A DNA stretch of 24,675 nt from CBFDBT01 sp965603115 (GTDB lineage: Bacteria > Pseudomonadota > Alphaproteobacteria > Sphingomonadales > Kordiimonadaceae). Below are positions 1 to 7,167 of the stretch, one piece after another. The notes beneath the pieces are model-generated. The model was not told the DNA's origin. It did not search any database and was given only the letters and a program-made list of their open reading frames with translations. The position numbers and the translations under genes were made by a program. Numbering within the stretch: the first letter of the stretch is position 1; each line of letters begins with the position of its first letter. The DNA lies in the NCBI GenBank assembly GCA_965603115.1, contig CBFDBT010000020.1, positions 1 to 24,675 on the forward strand. Direction: 5' to 3'.

Positions 1-209
1 CCTTCGGGTACAGCCTCAAAGGTATGCACTCTGTTGAACCAGACACCATCAGGCTTGCCGCCGTATGGGTCCTTGTCGGTCAGAGGTGCGGACGGGCTGC
101 TGGTGTTCCATTCTTTACAATGCACGGCGCAAGCATGACAGCCAACACAAGTATCAAGGTCAATAACCAGCCCTAGTTTCTTTTTAGTTTCAGAAGGTAA
201 GCAAGTCAT
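1..209 (-). CDS. soeB: Iron-sulfur subunit of a molybdenum oxidoreductase, probably SoeB (partial)
   Basis: Only the first 69 codons lie in the window; the gene runs off the left edge. The ATG at 209 overlaps the stop of the upstream large-subunit gene (ATGA), and AGGAG sits seven bases before it, which fixes the start. The visible protein has no signal peptide. It carries a C-x2-C-x2-C-x3-C ferredoxin motif at residues 21-31 (CVGCHACAVHC) followed by KEWNT, as in electron-transfer subunits of the DmsB/NrfC/SoeB group. By family knowledge such a subunit holds four iron-sulfur clusters and passes electrons between the molybdenum subunit and a membrane quinone-reactive subunit, which would be the next gene leftwards. 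The soeB name is inferred from the partner gene; a polysulfide- or thiosulfate-reductase B subunit is the alternative. Confidence 0.8.
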   Translation of the reverse strand, partial: MTCLPSETKKKLGLVIDLDTCVGCHACAVHCKEWNTSSPSAPLTDKDPYGGKPDGVWFNRVHTFEAVPE

Positions 210-3142
210 GATGCATCTCCTTCTTTGTCGCGTCTGGCCATTGACGTGCCGTAAGGTAGTGACTCAGTGGCTATGTTATCTGTGGCTTCGCCCTTTAGGT
301 CTGCACCAAAGCGTGAGATATCCATGCCTGATTTAGGACCGCCTTTGATAGGTTCAAACATGGGTTCGGTTTCTCCAGCTTCATGGGGCAGGCATGGCTC
401 AATGTTTACGCGCAGGTCAAACCATGAAGCTTGTCCCGTGATTGGATCACAGTTGCCGTAGCTGCTGTCAGGGAGGTGATCTGAGATCAGATGGTTTAAC
501 AAGAAGCCTTTGTTGGATTCGGGGGCTTTTTCATCCAGTCCCCATGTGCCTTTGCGCTTGCCAATGGCATTCCATGTCCAAATAGTGTCCTTGTTGACAC
601 CGTCCATAGTTTGAATTTGCACCTTCAAACGGCCTTTGTGGCTAGAGACCCAAGCCCAGTCCCCTTGCTTGAGGCCCGCTTCTTTAGCAGTCTCGGGGTG
701 AATGTGCATACGGTTACGGGCCGTGATTTGGCGAAGCCAAGCATTTTGACCGCCCCAACTATGATACATATGCATTGGGCGCTGGGTGAGCGCAGAGAGT
801 GGAAATTCTGTATTATCCACTTGGGTGCCTTCAAAGGGGCTATACCAGAAGGGTATAGGGTCCGCGTATGTTTTAATGCGCTCGCGGTCTTTTTCAGGCG
901 GCTGGTTATCGCCGTGCCCTTCAGCAGCAAGGCGGAACTTTTGCAAGACCTCATCATAAAGCGAGATGTGGATTTGCTGTGTTTCTGGTATCCAGCCCAT
1001 TTTTGCCGCGTGATCAAGATATTCGCGATTGGCATGCTTCATATAAAGGCTGCTCTCAGGCAGTTCGTCGTGCCAAAAACATCCATTTTCAATATATTTA
1101 TCAAGCTGATCGGGGTTTGTTTCACCGCGTCCTTGCTCTTCACCGTGCAGTCCGCGCCAGCCTGCTAGAGGGCCGATGCCGGGGCCGCGCTGATGATTAA
1201 CCAAATAATCAGGATAGCCACCGGGGTATTTAACCGAGCCATCTTCATTGGTCATACCCGGCAGTTTCATACGGCCACCGAGCTCAATGAGCACATCTTG
1301 GAAAGGTCGCACGTCACGGTCAGGCTTGACAACAGGTTGACGAATAGCGTCCCCGGGGCCTTCAGCGGTTGAGATAGGGCGATCAAGCATGGATATGCAG
1401 TCCCAGCGCTCAAGATAGGTGGTGTCTGGTAATATAAGGTCAGCGTAAGCCACAGTTTCACTATAAAAAGCGTCGCTATATATGATCTTAGGAATTTTAT
1501 ATTCGCCAGTTTCTGGGTCTTTATCAGTAAGGTATTTAATAGTTTCAGGAACATTCATTGAGCTGTTCCAAGCCATATTGGCCATATACATAAAGAGCAC
1601 GTCAATTTTGTATGGGTCGCCCTTCCATGCGTTATGCAGCACCATATGCATCAAGCCGTGGATGGATAACGGGTTATCCCAACTAAAAGCTTTGTCTATG
1701 CGTTTGGCCTTGCCATTTTCGTCCACCAGCAAGTCAGCAGGGCATGTTGGGTTACCAATAGGCGGTCCTTCAAGTGGTGTATTGGCCGCTGTTGTCATGC
1801 CGTGGGGTTTTGGTCCCGGCGGCAGAGGGCGCGGGAAGGGCGGCTTGTATCTAAAGCTACCCGGCGTATCTATGGCGCCGAGAATTGTTTGTAAGTTATG
1901 CAGCAGGCGACAGGTATGAAAGCCATTGGAGTGGGCGCTGATGCCGCGCATTGCGTGAATAGCTACAGGGCGGCCAATGAATTTATCATGTTTGCGTCCG
2001 GCCCAATCGGTCCATTCTTGTTCGATCACCACTTCGCTCTCAAAGGCAGCTTCGGCCATTTCAGCAGCAATACGACGAATAGTGTCTGCGTCTATCCCTG
2101 TTTCGACGGAAGCTTTTTCAGGGCTGTAATCTTCACTCATGAAGCGTTTTGCAAAAAGTTCAAACGATGGCACAGCTTTGCGGCCATCTTCTAGGTCATA
2201 GCTACCAACAAGGGCAGGCGTAACATCCGCCTCCAGTGCGTTGGTGATGTTTTTGGATGCCTGATCATAGCAAAGCGGGTTGCCGTCTTTATCCCTAGCA
2301 AATAGGCCATGGTCCGGTGCGCCTTCATCGTCGATAACGAGCCATGGAGAATTGGTGTAGCGACAAAGGTAACCCCAATCGACCTTTTCAGCCCGCAAGA
2401 GTTCATGGATGAGAGCGCCAATGAGCATTCCATCGGTGCCGGGGCGTATGCCAACCCATTCATCAGCAATGGCGTTATAACCAGTACGCACAGGGTTTAT
2501 GGCCAGAACTTTGGTGTCGGGTTTATTTTTTAACTTGCCGAGGCCAATTTTAAGCGGGTTGCTATCGTGGTCTTCTGCTACACCAAAGAGCATGAAATAT
2601 TTAGTGTGATCCCAGTCAGGCTCACCAAATTCCCAAAAGGAGCCACCAGCAGAATAAAGCCCCGCTGCCGCCATATTTACCGAGCAAAAGCCACCGTGGG
2701 CAGCGTGGTTGGGTGTGCCAAACTGAGTGGCCCACCAGCCAGTGAGTGATTGGCTTTGGTCACGGCCAGTAAAGAAAGCTAATTTGCGTGGGTCGTCAGC
2801 GCGAACAGTGCCAAGCCAGTCGGAGGCAAGCTCAAGCGCTTCATCCCACTCGATCTCCTCAAATTCACCGGCGCCGCGCTCCCCAACACGCTTAAGAGGC
2901 TTAGACAGGCGGGCTGGCGACAGGTGCTGCATAATACCTGCAGAGCCTTTGGCGCATAATACGCCTTGATTGGTGGGGTGGTCTGGATTGCCGTCGATGT
3001 ATTTAACCTGACCATTTTTCATGTAAACACGAATGCCGCACCGACATGCGCACATATAGCATGTTGTCTTTTTAATCTCGTCAGCAGCAATGGGCGCCAG
3101 AGCAACATTATCTGTTGCCATTTGTGACCTGTTATTTGACAT
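206..3142 (-). CDS. soeA: Molybdopterin oxidoreductase large subunit, probable cytoplasmic sulfite dehydrogenase SoeA
   Basis: A 978-residue protein of the DMSO reductase family. The N-terminus has a [4Fe-4S] motif with Cys at 28, 31, 35 and 63 (CYMCACRCG ... GVLCAKG), followed by the long molybdopterin-binding body. The C-terminal cofactor-binding domain is visible around ALTQRPMHMYHSW and HIHPETAKEAGL. Cys153 (HGGFCSVN) lies where polysulfide-reductase-type enzymes place the Mo ligand; this placement is inferred. There is no twin-arginine signal, so the enzyme should face the cytoplasm, as known for SoeABC, which oxidises sulfite to sulfate and reduces quinone. Length and N-terminal pattern fit SoeA (about 970 residues). 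GAGGGG lies about six bases before the ATG. It overlaps soeB by four bases. Polysulfide or thiosulfate reductase is the main alternative; I am sure of the family and fairly sure of the sulfite assignment. Confidence 0.72.
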   Translation of the reverse strand: MSNNRSQMATDNVALAPIAADEIKKTTCYMCACRCGIRVYMKNGQVKYIDGNPDHPTNQGVLCAKGSAGIMQHLSPARLSKPLKRVGERGAGEFEEIEWDEALELASDWLGTVRADDPRKLAFFTGRDQSQSLTGWWATQFGTPNHAAHGGFCSVNMAAAGLYSAGGSFWEFGEPDWDHTKYFMLFGVAEDHDSNPLKIGLGKLKNKPDTKVLAINPVRTGYNAIADEWVGIRPGTDGMLIGALIHELLRAEKVDWGYLCRYTNSPWLVIDDEGAPDHGLFARDKDGNPLCYDQASKNITNALEADVTPALVGSYDLEDGRKAVPSFELFAKRFMSEDYSPEKASVETGIDADTIRRIAAEMAEAAFESEVVIEQEWTDWAGRKHDKFIGRPVAIHAMRGISAHSNGFHTCRLLHNLQTILGAIDTPGSFRYKPPFPRPLPPGPKPHGMTTAANTPLEGPPIGNPTCPADLLVDENGKAKRIDKAFSWDNPLSIHGLMHMVLHNAWKGDPYKIDVLFMYMANMAWNSSMNVPETIKYLTDKDPETGEYKIPKIIYSDAFYSETVAYADLILPDTTYLERWDCISMLDRPISTAEGPGDAIRQPVVKPDRDVRPFQDVLIELGGRMKLPGMTNEDGSVKYPGGYPDYLVNHQRGPGIGPLAGWRGLHGEEQGRGETNPDQLDKYIENGCFWHDELPESSLYMKHANREYLDHAAKMGWIPETQQIHISLYDEVLQKFRLAAEGHGDNQPPEKDRERIKTYADPIPFWYSPFEGTQVDNTEFPLSALTQRPMHMYHSWGGQNAWLRQITARNRMHIHPETAKEAGLKQGDWAWVSSHKGRLKVQIQTMDGVNKDTIWTWNAIGKRKGTWGLDEKAPESNKGFLLNHLISDHLPDSSYGNCDPITGQASWFDLRVNIEPCLPHEAGETEPMFEPIKGGPKSGMDISRFGADLKGEATDNIATESLPYGTSMARRDKEGDAS

Positions 3143-3227
3143 TCTTAACCCCTCAAAGCGGTCATCTCCTTGAAAAAAGGGAGCCGCTATATACCCAACA
3201 TAAAATTCTTATTGGCAGAGAACAATT

Positions 3228-3280
3228 GTAATGGTCCCGTCCCAGCCATTCATGTGACCTTACAGGGGCGGGACCATTAT
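3228..3280. repeat. Long inverted repeat in the leader of the soe operon
   Basis: AATGGTCCCGTCCC (3230-3243) pairs with GGGGCGGGACCATT (3265-3278), giving a 14-bp stem with one G-T wobble around a 21-base loop. One more A-T pair (3229/3279) extends it. It lies 86-140 bases upstream of the soeA-like start. No convincing T-run follows it on the minus strand. It could be a leader-RNA hairpin, an operator, or a dispersed repeat. Confidence 0.6.
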
Positions 3281-3357
3281 TTCAATTCTTATATTAGATT
3301 AATTGCATATAAAAAATAAAATGGTGGAGATGAGAGGATTTTGGATAAAAATCGCAT

Positions 3358-3388
3358 AAAAAAAGGGACGCATATGCATCCCTTTTTT
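3358..3388. terminator. Bidirectional rho-independent terminator after the cytochrome c gene
   Basis: AAAAAAGGGA at 3359-3368 and TCCCTTTTTT at 3379-3388 pair around a self-complementary GCATATGC core. The A-run and T-run make it work on either strand. It sits 17 bases past the cytochrome c stop, separating that transcript from the soe genes. Confidence 0.85.
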
Positions 3389-3404
3389 GAATATGTGCTA
3401 AATT

Positions 3405-3782
3405 CTATTGCTCTAAGAAAGCGATTAGGTCAGCAATTTGTGCAGGTCCTTTAGCGCCTTTGATGCCAGGGAAGGTCATCTTGGTGCCTTTGATAAAGGC
3501 GCGTGGCTTTTTCAAATATTCTGCCATATTTTCATTAGTCCAAACAACACCGGATGCGGTCATGGCTTTGGAGAATTTGTAACCTTCCATGGTGCCGGCA
3601 GTGCGACCCATAACGCCAGCAAGGCTTGGGCCTAGGCCATTTTTGCCAGCCACTAAAGAATGACAAGCTTTACATTTTTTATAAACACGCTCGCCTTTTT
3701 TAACGTCGCCCTCTGCAAATGATGGCACTGTAGCTGCTGTAACGAATGTGCCGAGTAGGGCAATTTTAATCAGTTTATTCAC
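3405..3782 (-). CDS. Small periplasmic class I cytochrome c (c2/c550-like)
   Basis: A 125-residue protein with a signal peptide (hydrophobic residues 4-20, likely cleavage after SFA at 23). A single heme site C37-K-A-C40-H41 follows, with Met102 in the KMTFPG motif as the sixth ligand. The spacing and the NGLGPSLAGVMGRTAG segment are typical of cytochrome c2/c550. The start is GTG at 3782, with GAGGA six bases before it; the ATT-AAA-rich N-terminal codons support it. By family knowledge it shuttles electrons in the periplasm, for example from the bc1 complex to oxidases or reductases. It lies between the regulator and the soe genes on the same strand but ends in its own terminator, so it is probably a single-gene transcript. 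Its specific partner cannot be read from the sequence. Confidence 0.9.
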   Translation of the reverse strand: MNKLIKIALLGTFVTAATVPSFAEGDVKKGERVYKKCKACHSLVAGKNGLGPSLAGVMGRTAGTMEGYKFSKAMTASGVVWTNENMAEYLKKPRAFIKGTKMTFPGIKGAKGPAQIADLIAFLEQ

Positions 3783-3920
3783 GGTAATTCCTCAAATTTA
3801 TTTTAGGTTATTGATGCTTATATAGCATGTTCGGTTAATCTACAATTAATGAGATCATGTATTTATCATAATTAATAAAAATACTTTAATGGTGCAAAGT
3901 GTCGCGGGTCCTTCAAGGTA

Positions 3921-3942
3921 TTGATTGATCATATATCATCAA
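3921..3942. promoter_or_regulatory. FNR-like dyad with abnormal spacing
   Basis: TTGAT and ATCAA half-sites at 3925-3929 and 3938-3942 enclose CATATATC, so they are eight bases apart rather than the usual four. A second TTGAT lies at 3921-3925. The element sits just after the regulator stop and about 140 bases upstream of the cytochrome c start. It could be a distal operator or a chance AT-rich dyad. Confidence 0.3.
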
Positions 3943-3960
3943 CTGATAATGTAAATTAAA

Positions 3961-5583
3961 TTACGCTGATGAAGCATTGTCACCATAAATTTCGATATCT
4001 GGTTGTGGGCAATCCTCTGTGCCGGCCCGATCACAATTCTCAGCTGTAAAGCTATCGCAGAATTTACACAAAGCTCGAGGGTCTGGCATCATAATTTGAT
4101 CATTACGCAGTTCAAAACCCTGATCCTTAAGCTTTTTCAATGTGCGAGAAAAAGTCTCTGGACGCATATCTAGGTAAGACGCTATTACAGATTTATCAAA
4201 GGGTAATTCAATTAAGCCGTCATCGCTCTCGTTGCAATGGTCGAGATATTGGCTGAGAAGGAACCAGCCCACTCTATCTCCGGCAGATTTTAGTCGTGAC
4301 TGCTCTATCTGATGGATAAGGCGCTGAGAGCGCAAGGAAACGTTGTTAAGCATACTCACTGCAAAGGGGTTATTCTCTTCTACTTTTTTACGGATAATAG
4401 GAGCTGGAATTGAAAGCAAAGTAGCCTCTTCCACCACTTGCGCACTTACTGGAGCTTTGGTGTTTAGAAAAACAGCGGATTCCAAAAGCGTATCACCGGA
4501 GCTTAACATCTGTAAAATGGTTTCTTCACCATTTTCTAGGCCATTATAGACCTTCACCCAACCTTTTAAAATAATATAAAGCCTTGAGGATGGCTCCCCT
4601 TGCAAGAAGAGTAATTTCCCTTTGTCATGTTGTCTAATCTGGGCATATTGTGTGAGGCTATCAAGCTCGCTGTCTGAAAGGGAAGTGAACAAAGGTAAGG
4701 ATCTAATGAAGGCACGATATGTATCCATTGCTGTAGAATTTGCTGGCAGCACGGATGTCATGTCATTTTCGTCTTCAGATGTATGTTGGTCAGATAAGCT
4801 ATCAATCAGTTTTTGTTCTACTTCATGCAGTTGATTTATCAGGCTTGTTAAAAGATGAAACCATGATTCTCCTGAGTAGAGTTCCATATCCTCAGCTTTG
4901 GCGCCATTAATTATAAGTTTATTTAGGTGTTCAACAGCTTTGCTATCATCGCTTTTAAAAACATTATTCAAGAGCGAACGTTGCTGCGTAGAGGCTAAAG
5001 TAAGAAATGTTTTGAGGTAGGCTTGTTGCTCAGCAAGCAGGCATGTTAGGCGGTCATTAAATTCTGGATTGTGAAAGGCGCCATTATAAAAACCCCGAGC
5101 CCCAAGTGCGCGTTCCATGCCCAAGCGCTCTTTCCATTGAAGAAAATTAGCGTAAGCACTCACATTAAGAGAATTAAAGCTTTCTGCTTGGTGTGCTACT
5201 TCAACCATTGTGTCGATCAATGAGATATTAAAGGTAAAGGTATAACTGTTGAGGGCTTTGGTATAAGGCATCGTTATGCCATGAATATTAGCGCGCAGTT
5301 CTTCTAGGCCGCTAAGGCGAGTGGCTAGGCCATTTAGCCGAATGAGTACAGAATCAGGTAAGTTTTTGGAGTGAGATTCTGCGGCTATAAATCTAGAAAA
5401 ATCTTCAACTAGTTCGTCTACATTTTTTGTCTGGGCTGTGTATTTATCTTTGAATGTTTTGCCCAAGCTATCAAGCAGTAGACATGCACAGCCCCGCTCC
5501 TGCTGAAGGCCATGGACCATTTTACTCAATAATGTTAGGATATGCTTAGTTTGGTGTTCTTGAATATGAATTTTATTTACCAT
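3961..5583 (-). CDS. NIT-domain Crp/Fnr-family transcription regulator with C-terminal cysteine cluster
   Basis: A 540-residue fusion. Residues about 20-265 are helical with the landmarks of a nitrate/nitrite-sensing NIT domain: HGLQQERG (23-31) and LGMERALGARGFYNGAF (154-170). Arg30, Arg158 and Arg163 lie where anion-contacting arginines are expected (inference from NasR). Residues about 290-415 form a Crp/Fnr cyclic-nucleotide-binding fold (KGKLLFLQGEPSSRLYIILKG). Residues about 430-500 form the helix-turn-helix, whose recognition helix RPETFSR (474-480) keeps the E-x-x-S-R contact set of FNR. The tail has Cys506, Cys509, Cys517 and Cys525 (C-x2-C-x7-C-x7-C), which could hold an iron-sulfur cluster or zinc. 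It is transcribed away from narK1. No NarX/NarL is present, so it probably controls the nar genes in response to nitrate or nitrite. No strong ribosome site precedes the ATG at 5583; Met22 would cut into the NIT domain. Confidence 0.88.
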   Translation of the reverse strand: MVNKIHIQEHQTKHILTLLSKMVHGLQQERGCACLLLDSLGKTFKDKYTAQTKNVDELVEDFSRFIAAESHSKNLPDSVLIRLNGLATRLSGLEELRANIHGITMPYTKALNSYTFTFNISLIDTMVEVAHQAESFNSLNVSAYANFLQWKERLGMERALGARGFYNGAFHNPEFNDRLTCLLAEQQAYLKTFLTLASTQQRSLLNNVFKSDDSKAVEHLNKLIINGAKAEDMELYSGESWFHLLTSLINQLHEVEQKLIDSLSDQHTSEDENDMTSVLPANSTAMDTYRAFIRSLPLFTSLSDSELDSLTQYAQIRQHDKGKLLFLQGEPSSRLYIILKGWVKVYNGLENGEETILQMLSSGDTLLESAVFLNTKAPVSAQVVEEATLLSIPAPIIRKKVEENNPFAVSMLNNVSLRSQRLIHQIEQSRLKSAGDRVGWFLLSQYLDHCNESDDGLIELPFDKSVIASYLDMRPETFSRTLKKLKDQGFELRNDQIMMPDPRALCKFCDSFTAENCDRAGTEDCPQPDIEIYGDNASSA

Positions 5584-5593
5584 AGTACAGCGT

Positions 5594-5608
5594 GCGACAA
5601 GTTGTCGC
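5594..5608. promoter_or_regulatory. Perfect short palindrome just upstream of the regulator gene
   Basis: GCGACAA and TTGTCGC flank a single central G, ending 11 bases before the regulator's start codon on the minus strand. The position suits an operator or a small leader hairpin affecting translation. The half-sites are not FNR-like, so another factor would bind here. Confidence 0.4.
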
Positions 5609-5716
5609 CTCCAAATGATTACCCCGTTAACACTTGTAACCCAACGACTTAGTACAAAGCAAGACTTGTTGAAAATAATCTTTTCTATGGTCTTTCAAGC
5701 ATCTTGTTTCCTTCAC

Positions 5717-5757
5717 TTGATGTGAGTCAATGATAAAGCACTTTCTATCAGTATTGT
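5717..5757 (+). promoter_or_regulatory. FNR-type box and promoter of narK1
   Basis: TTGATGTGAGTCAA at 5717-5730 differs from the FNR consensus TTGAT-N4-ATCAA at one base. A possible -10, TATTGT (5752-5757), predicts a start near 5764, placing the box centre near -41, the class II activator position. It lies in the intergenic space shared with the divergent regulator. Confidence 0.75.
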
Positions 5758-5788
5758 AAGCAAATCAAATTATGTAATGGAGGACGTT

Positions 5789-7102
5789 ATGAATATTTCA
5801 ACTGTATCCAAAGGGGATCAGAACCGCGCACTGGCCGCTAGTACATTGGCTTTTACGGTCTGTTTTGCTGTTTGGACGATTTTTTCAATCATTGGAATTA
5901 AAATCAAGGCTGAATTGGGATTGAATGATACTCAGTTTGGTTTGCTGGTTGCTACCCCTGTTTTAACTGGGTCATTAAGCCGATTATTTCTCGGCATTTG
6001 GGCTGACCAATATGGTGGCCGCATAGTTTATACCGCACAAATGCTGTTTAGTGCTTTGGGTGCTTACCTCTTAACTATGGCGACAACTTACCCAATGTTT
6101 TTGCTGGCCGCCCTTGGTGTGGGTTTAGCCGGTGGTAGTTTTGCAGTTGGTATTACTTACGTTTCCAAATGGTATGAATCAGACAAACAAGGAACTGCTC
6201 TTGGTATTTTTGGAATGGGCAACGTTGGGGCGGCGGTTACTAACTTTGGCGCGCCGATCTTGCTTGTAGCACTTGGTGGTGCTTGGCAAAGTGTTGCTGA
6301 GTTTTATGCAATTTTCCTCGCCGCTACAGCTGTTGTTTTTTACTTAACTACAAAAGACGACCCTTATTTAAAGGCTAGAAGAGAGCAAGGCATCAAGCAT
6401 GATCCTTTCCTTAAGCAGCTTGAACCTTTGAAGAGACTACAGGTGTGGCGCTTTGCTCTGTATTATTTCTTTGTGTTTGGTGCTTTTGTGGCTTTGGCTT
6501 TATGGCTTCCACGTTACTATGTTGGTGCTTATGACCTACCACTAGCTACAGCTGGTTTGCTCGCAGCTTGTTACGCATTGCCTGGGAGTATATTCAGGGC
6601 TCTTGGTGGCTGGATGTCTGATAAATGGGGGGCTCGTGCAGTGATGTACTGGACTTTCATAGCCTGTGTTATTTGTACATTCATTTTATCTTACCCAGCA
6701 ACAGTTTATACCGTTGCCGGTATTGAAGGCCCGGTAGTATTCGAGATGGCTATCCCGCTTTGGTTCTTTGTGACACTTACTATTGTTCTTGGTTTCTTTA
6801 TGTCACTCGGTAAGGCTGCAGTTTATAAGCATATTCCGGTTTACTATCCCGATCATGTTGGGTCTGTTGGTGGAATCGTTGGTTTGATTGGTGGTCTTGG
6901 AGGGTTTTTCCTACCGGTAGCCTTTGGATTTATGAATGATGTTATAGGTGTGTGGACTAGCTGCTTTATGCTTCTTACTGTCCTCATTGGAATTGCGCTT
7001 ACTTGGATGCATTTCTCAATTCGCAATCTTGAGAGAGAACAAAATCCAGAGCTACGTGGTCCGCGCCATCTACCTGAGTTGGCTACTAAAGAAAATAGAT
7101 AA
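5789..7102 (+). CDS. narK1: NarK1-type nitrate transporter (major facilitator superfamily)
   Basis: A 437-residue MFS protein with about 12 membrane segments and the nitrate/nitrite porter signature (glycine-rich segments GVGLAGGSFAVG and GIVGLIGGLGGFFLP). Arg65 (LTGSLSRL) and Arg270 (PGSIFRALGG) match the substrate-binding arginines of the NarK family. A start 12 bases upstream (5777) is possible but would consume the ribosome site: GGAGG at 5779-5783 sits five bases before the ATG at 5789, so I place the start there. By family knowledge NarK1-type proteins import nitrate with protons, which starts respiration before nitrite builds up. It is the first gene after the FNR-type promoter and is followed by a strong terminator before narK2. 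The split between NarK1 and NarK2 activity is inferred from sequence type and gene order. Confidence 0.9.
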   Translation: MNISTVSKGDQNRALAASTLAFTVCFAVWTIFSIIGIKIKAELGLNDTQFGLLVATPVLTGSLSRLFLGIWADQYGGRIVYTAQMLFSALGAYLLTMATTYPMFLLAALGVGLAGGSFAVGITYVSKWYESDKQGTALGIFGMGNVGAAVTNFGAPILLVALGGAWQSVAEFYAIFLAATAVVFYLTTKDDPYLKARREQGIKHDPFLKQLEPLKRLQVWRFALYYFFVFGAFVALALWLPRYYVGAYDLPLATAGLLAACYALPGSIFRALGGWMSDKWGARAVMYWTFIACVICTFILSYPATVYTVAGIEGPVVFEMAIPLWFFVTLTIVLGFFMSLGKAAVYKHIPVYYPDHVGSVGGIVGLIGGLGGFFLPVAFGFMNDVIGVWTSCFMLLTVLIGIALTWMHFSIRNLEREQNPELRGPRHLPELATKENR

Positions 7103-7108
7103 AATATT

Positions 7109-7141
7109 GCCTGAGGGGACTGGTTCCTCTCAGGCTTTTTT
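7109..7141 (+). terminator. Rho-independent terminator between narK1 and narK2
   Basis: GCCTGAGGGGA (7109-7119) pairs with TCCTCTCAGGC (7125-7135) around a five-base loop, followed by six T (7136-7141). It lies seven bases after the narK1 stop and 26 bases before the narK2 start. No promoter or FNR-type box is evident in between, so narK2 must rely on read-through or on a promoter inside narK1. Confidence 0.9.
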
Positions 7142-7167
7142 CAATTAATTAATGGAAGGTTATCAGT

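Noticed and set aside
611..1168. Open plus-strand frame of 185 codons inside the soeA-like gene
   Set aside because: It lies wholly within a well-supported gene on the other strand, lacks a ribosome site and shows no family motif.
5777..5788. Upstream ATG start for narK1
   Set aside because: It would use the GGAGG ribosome site as codons; the ATG at 5789 has ideal spacing.
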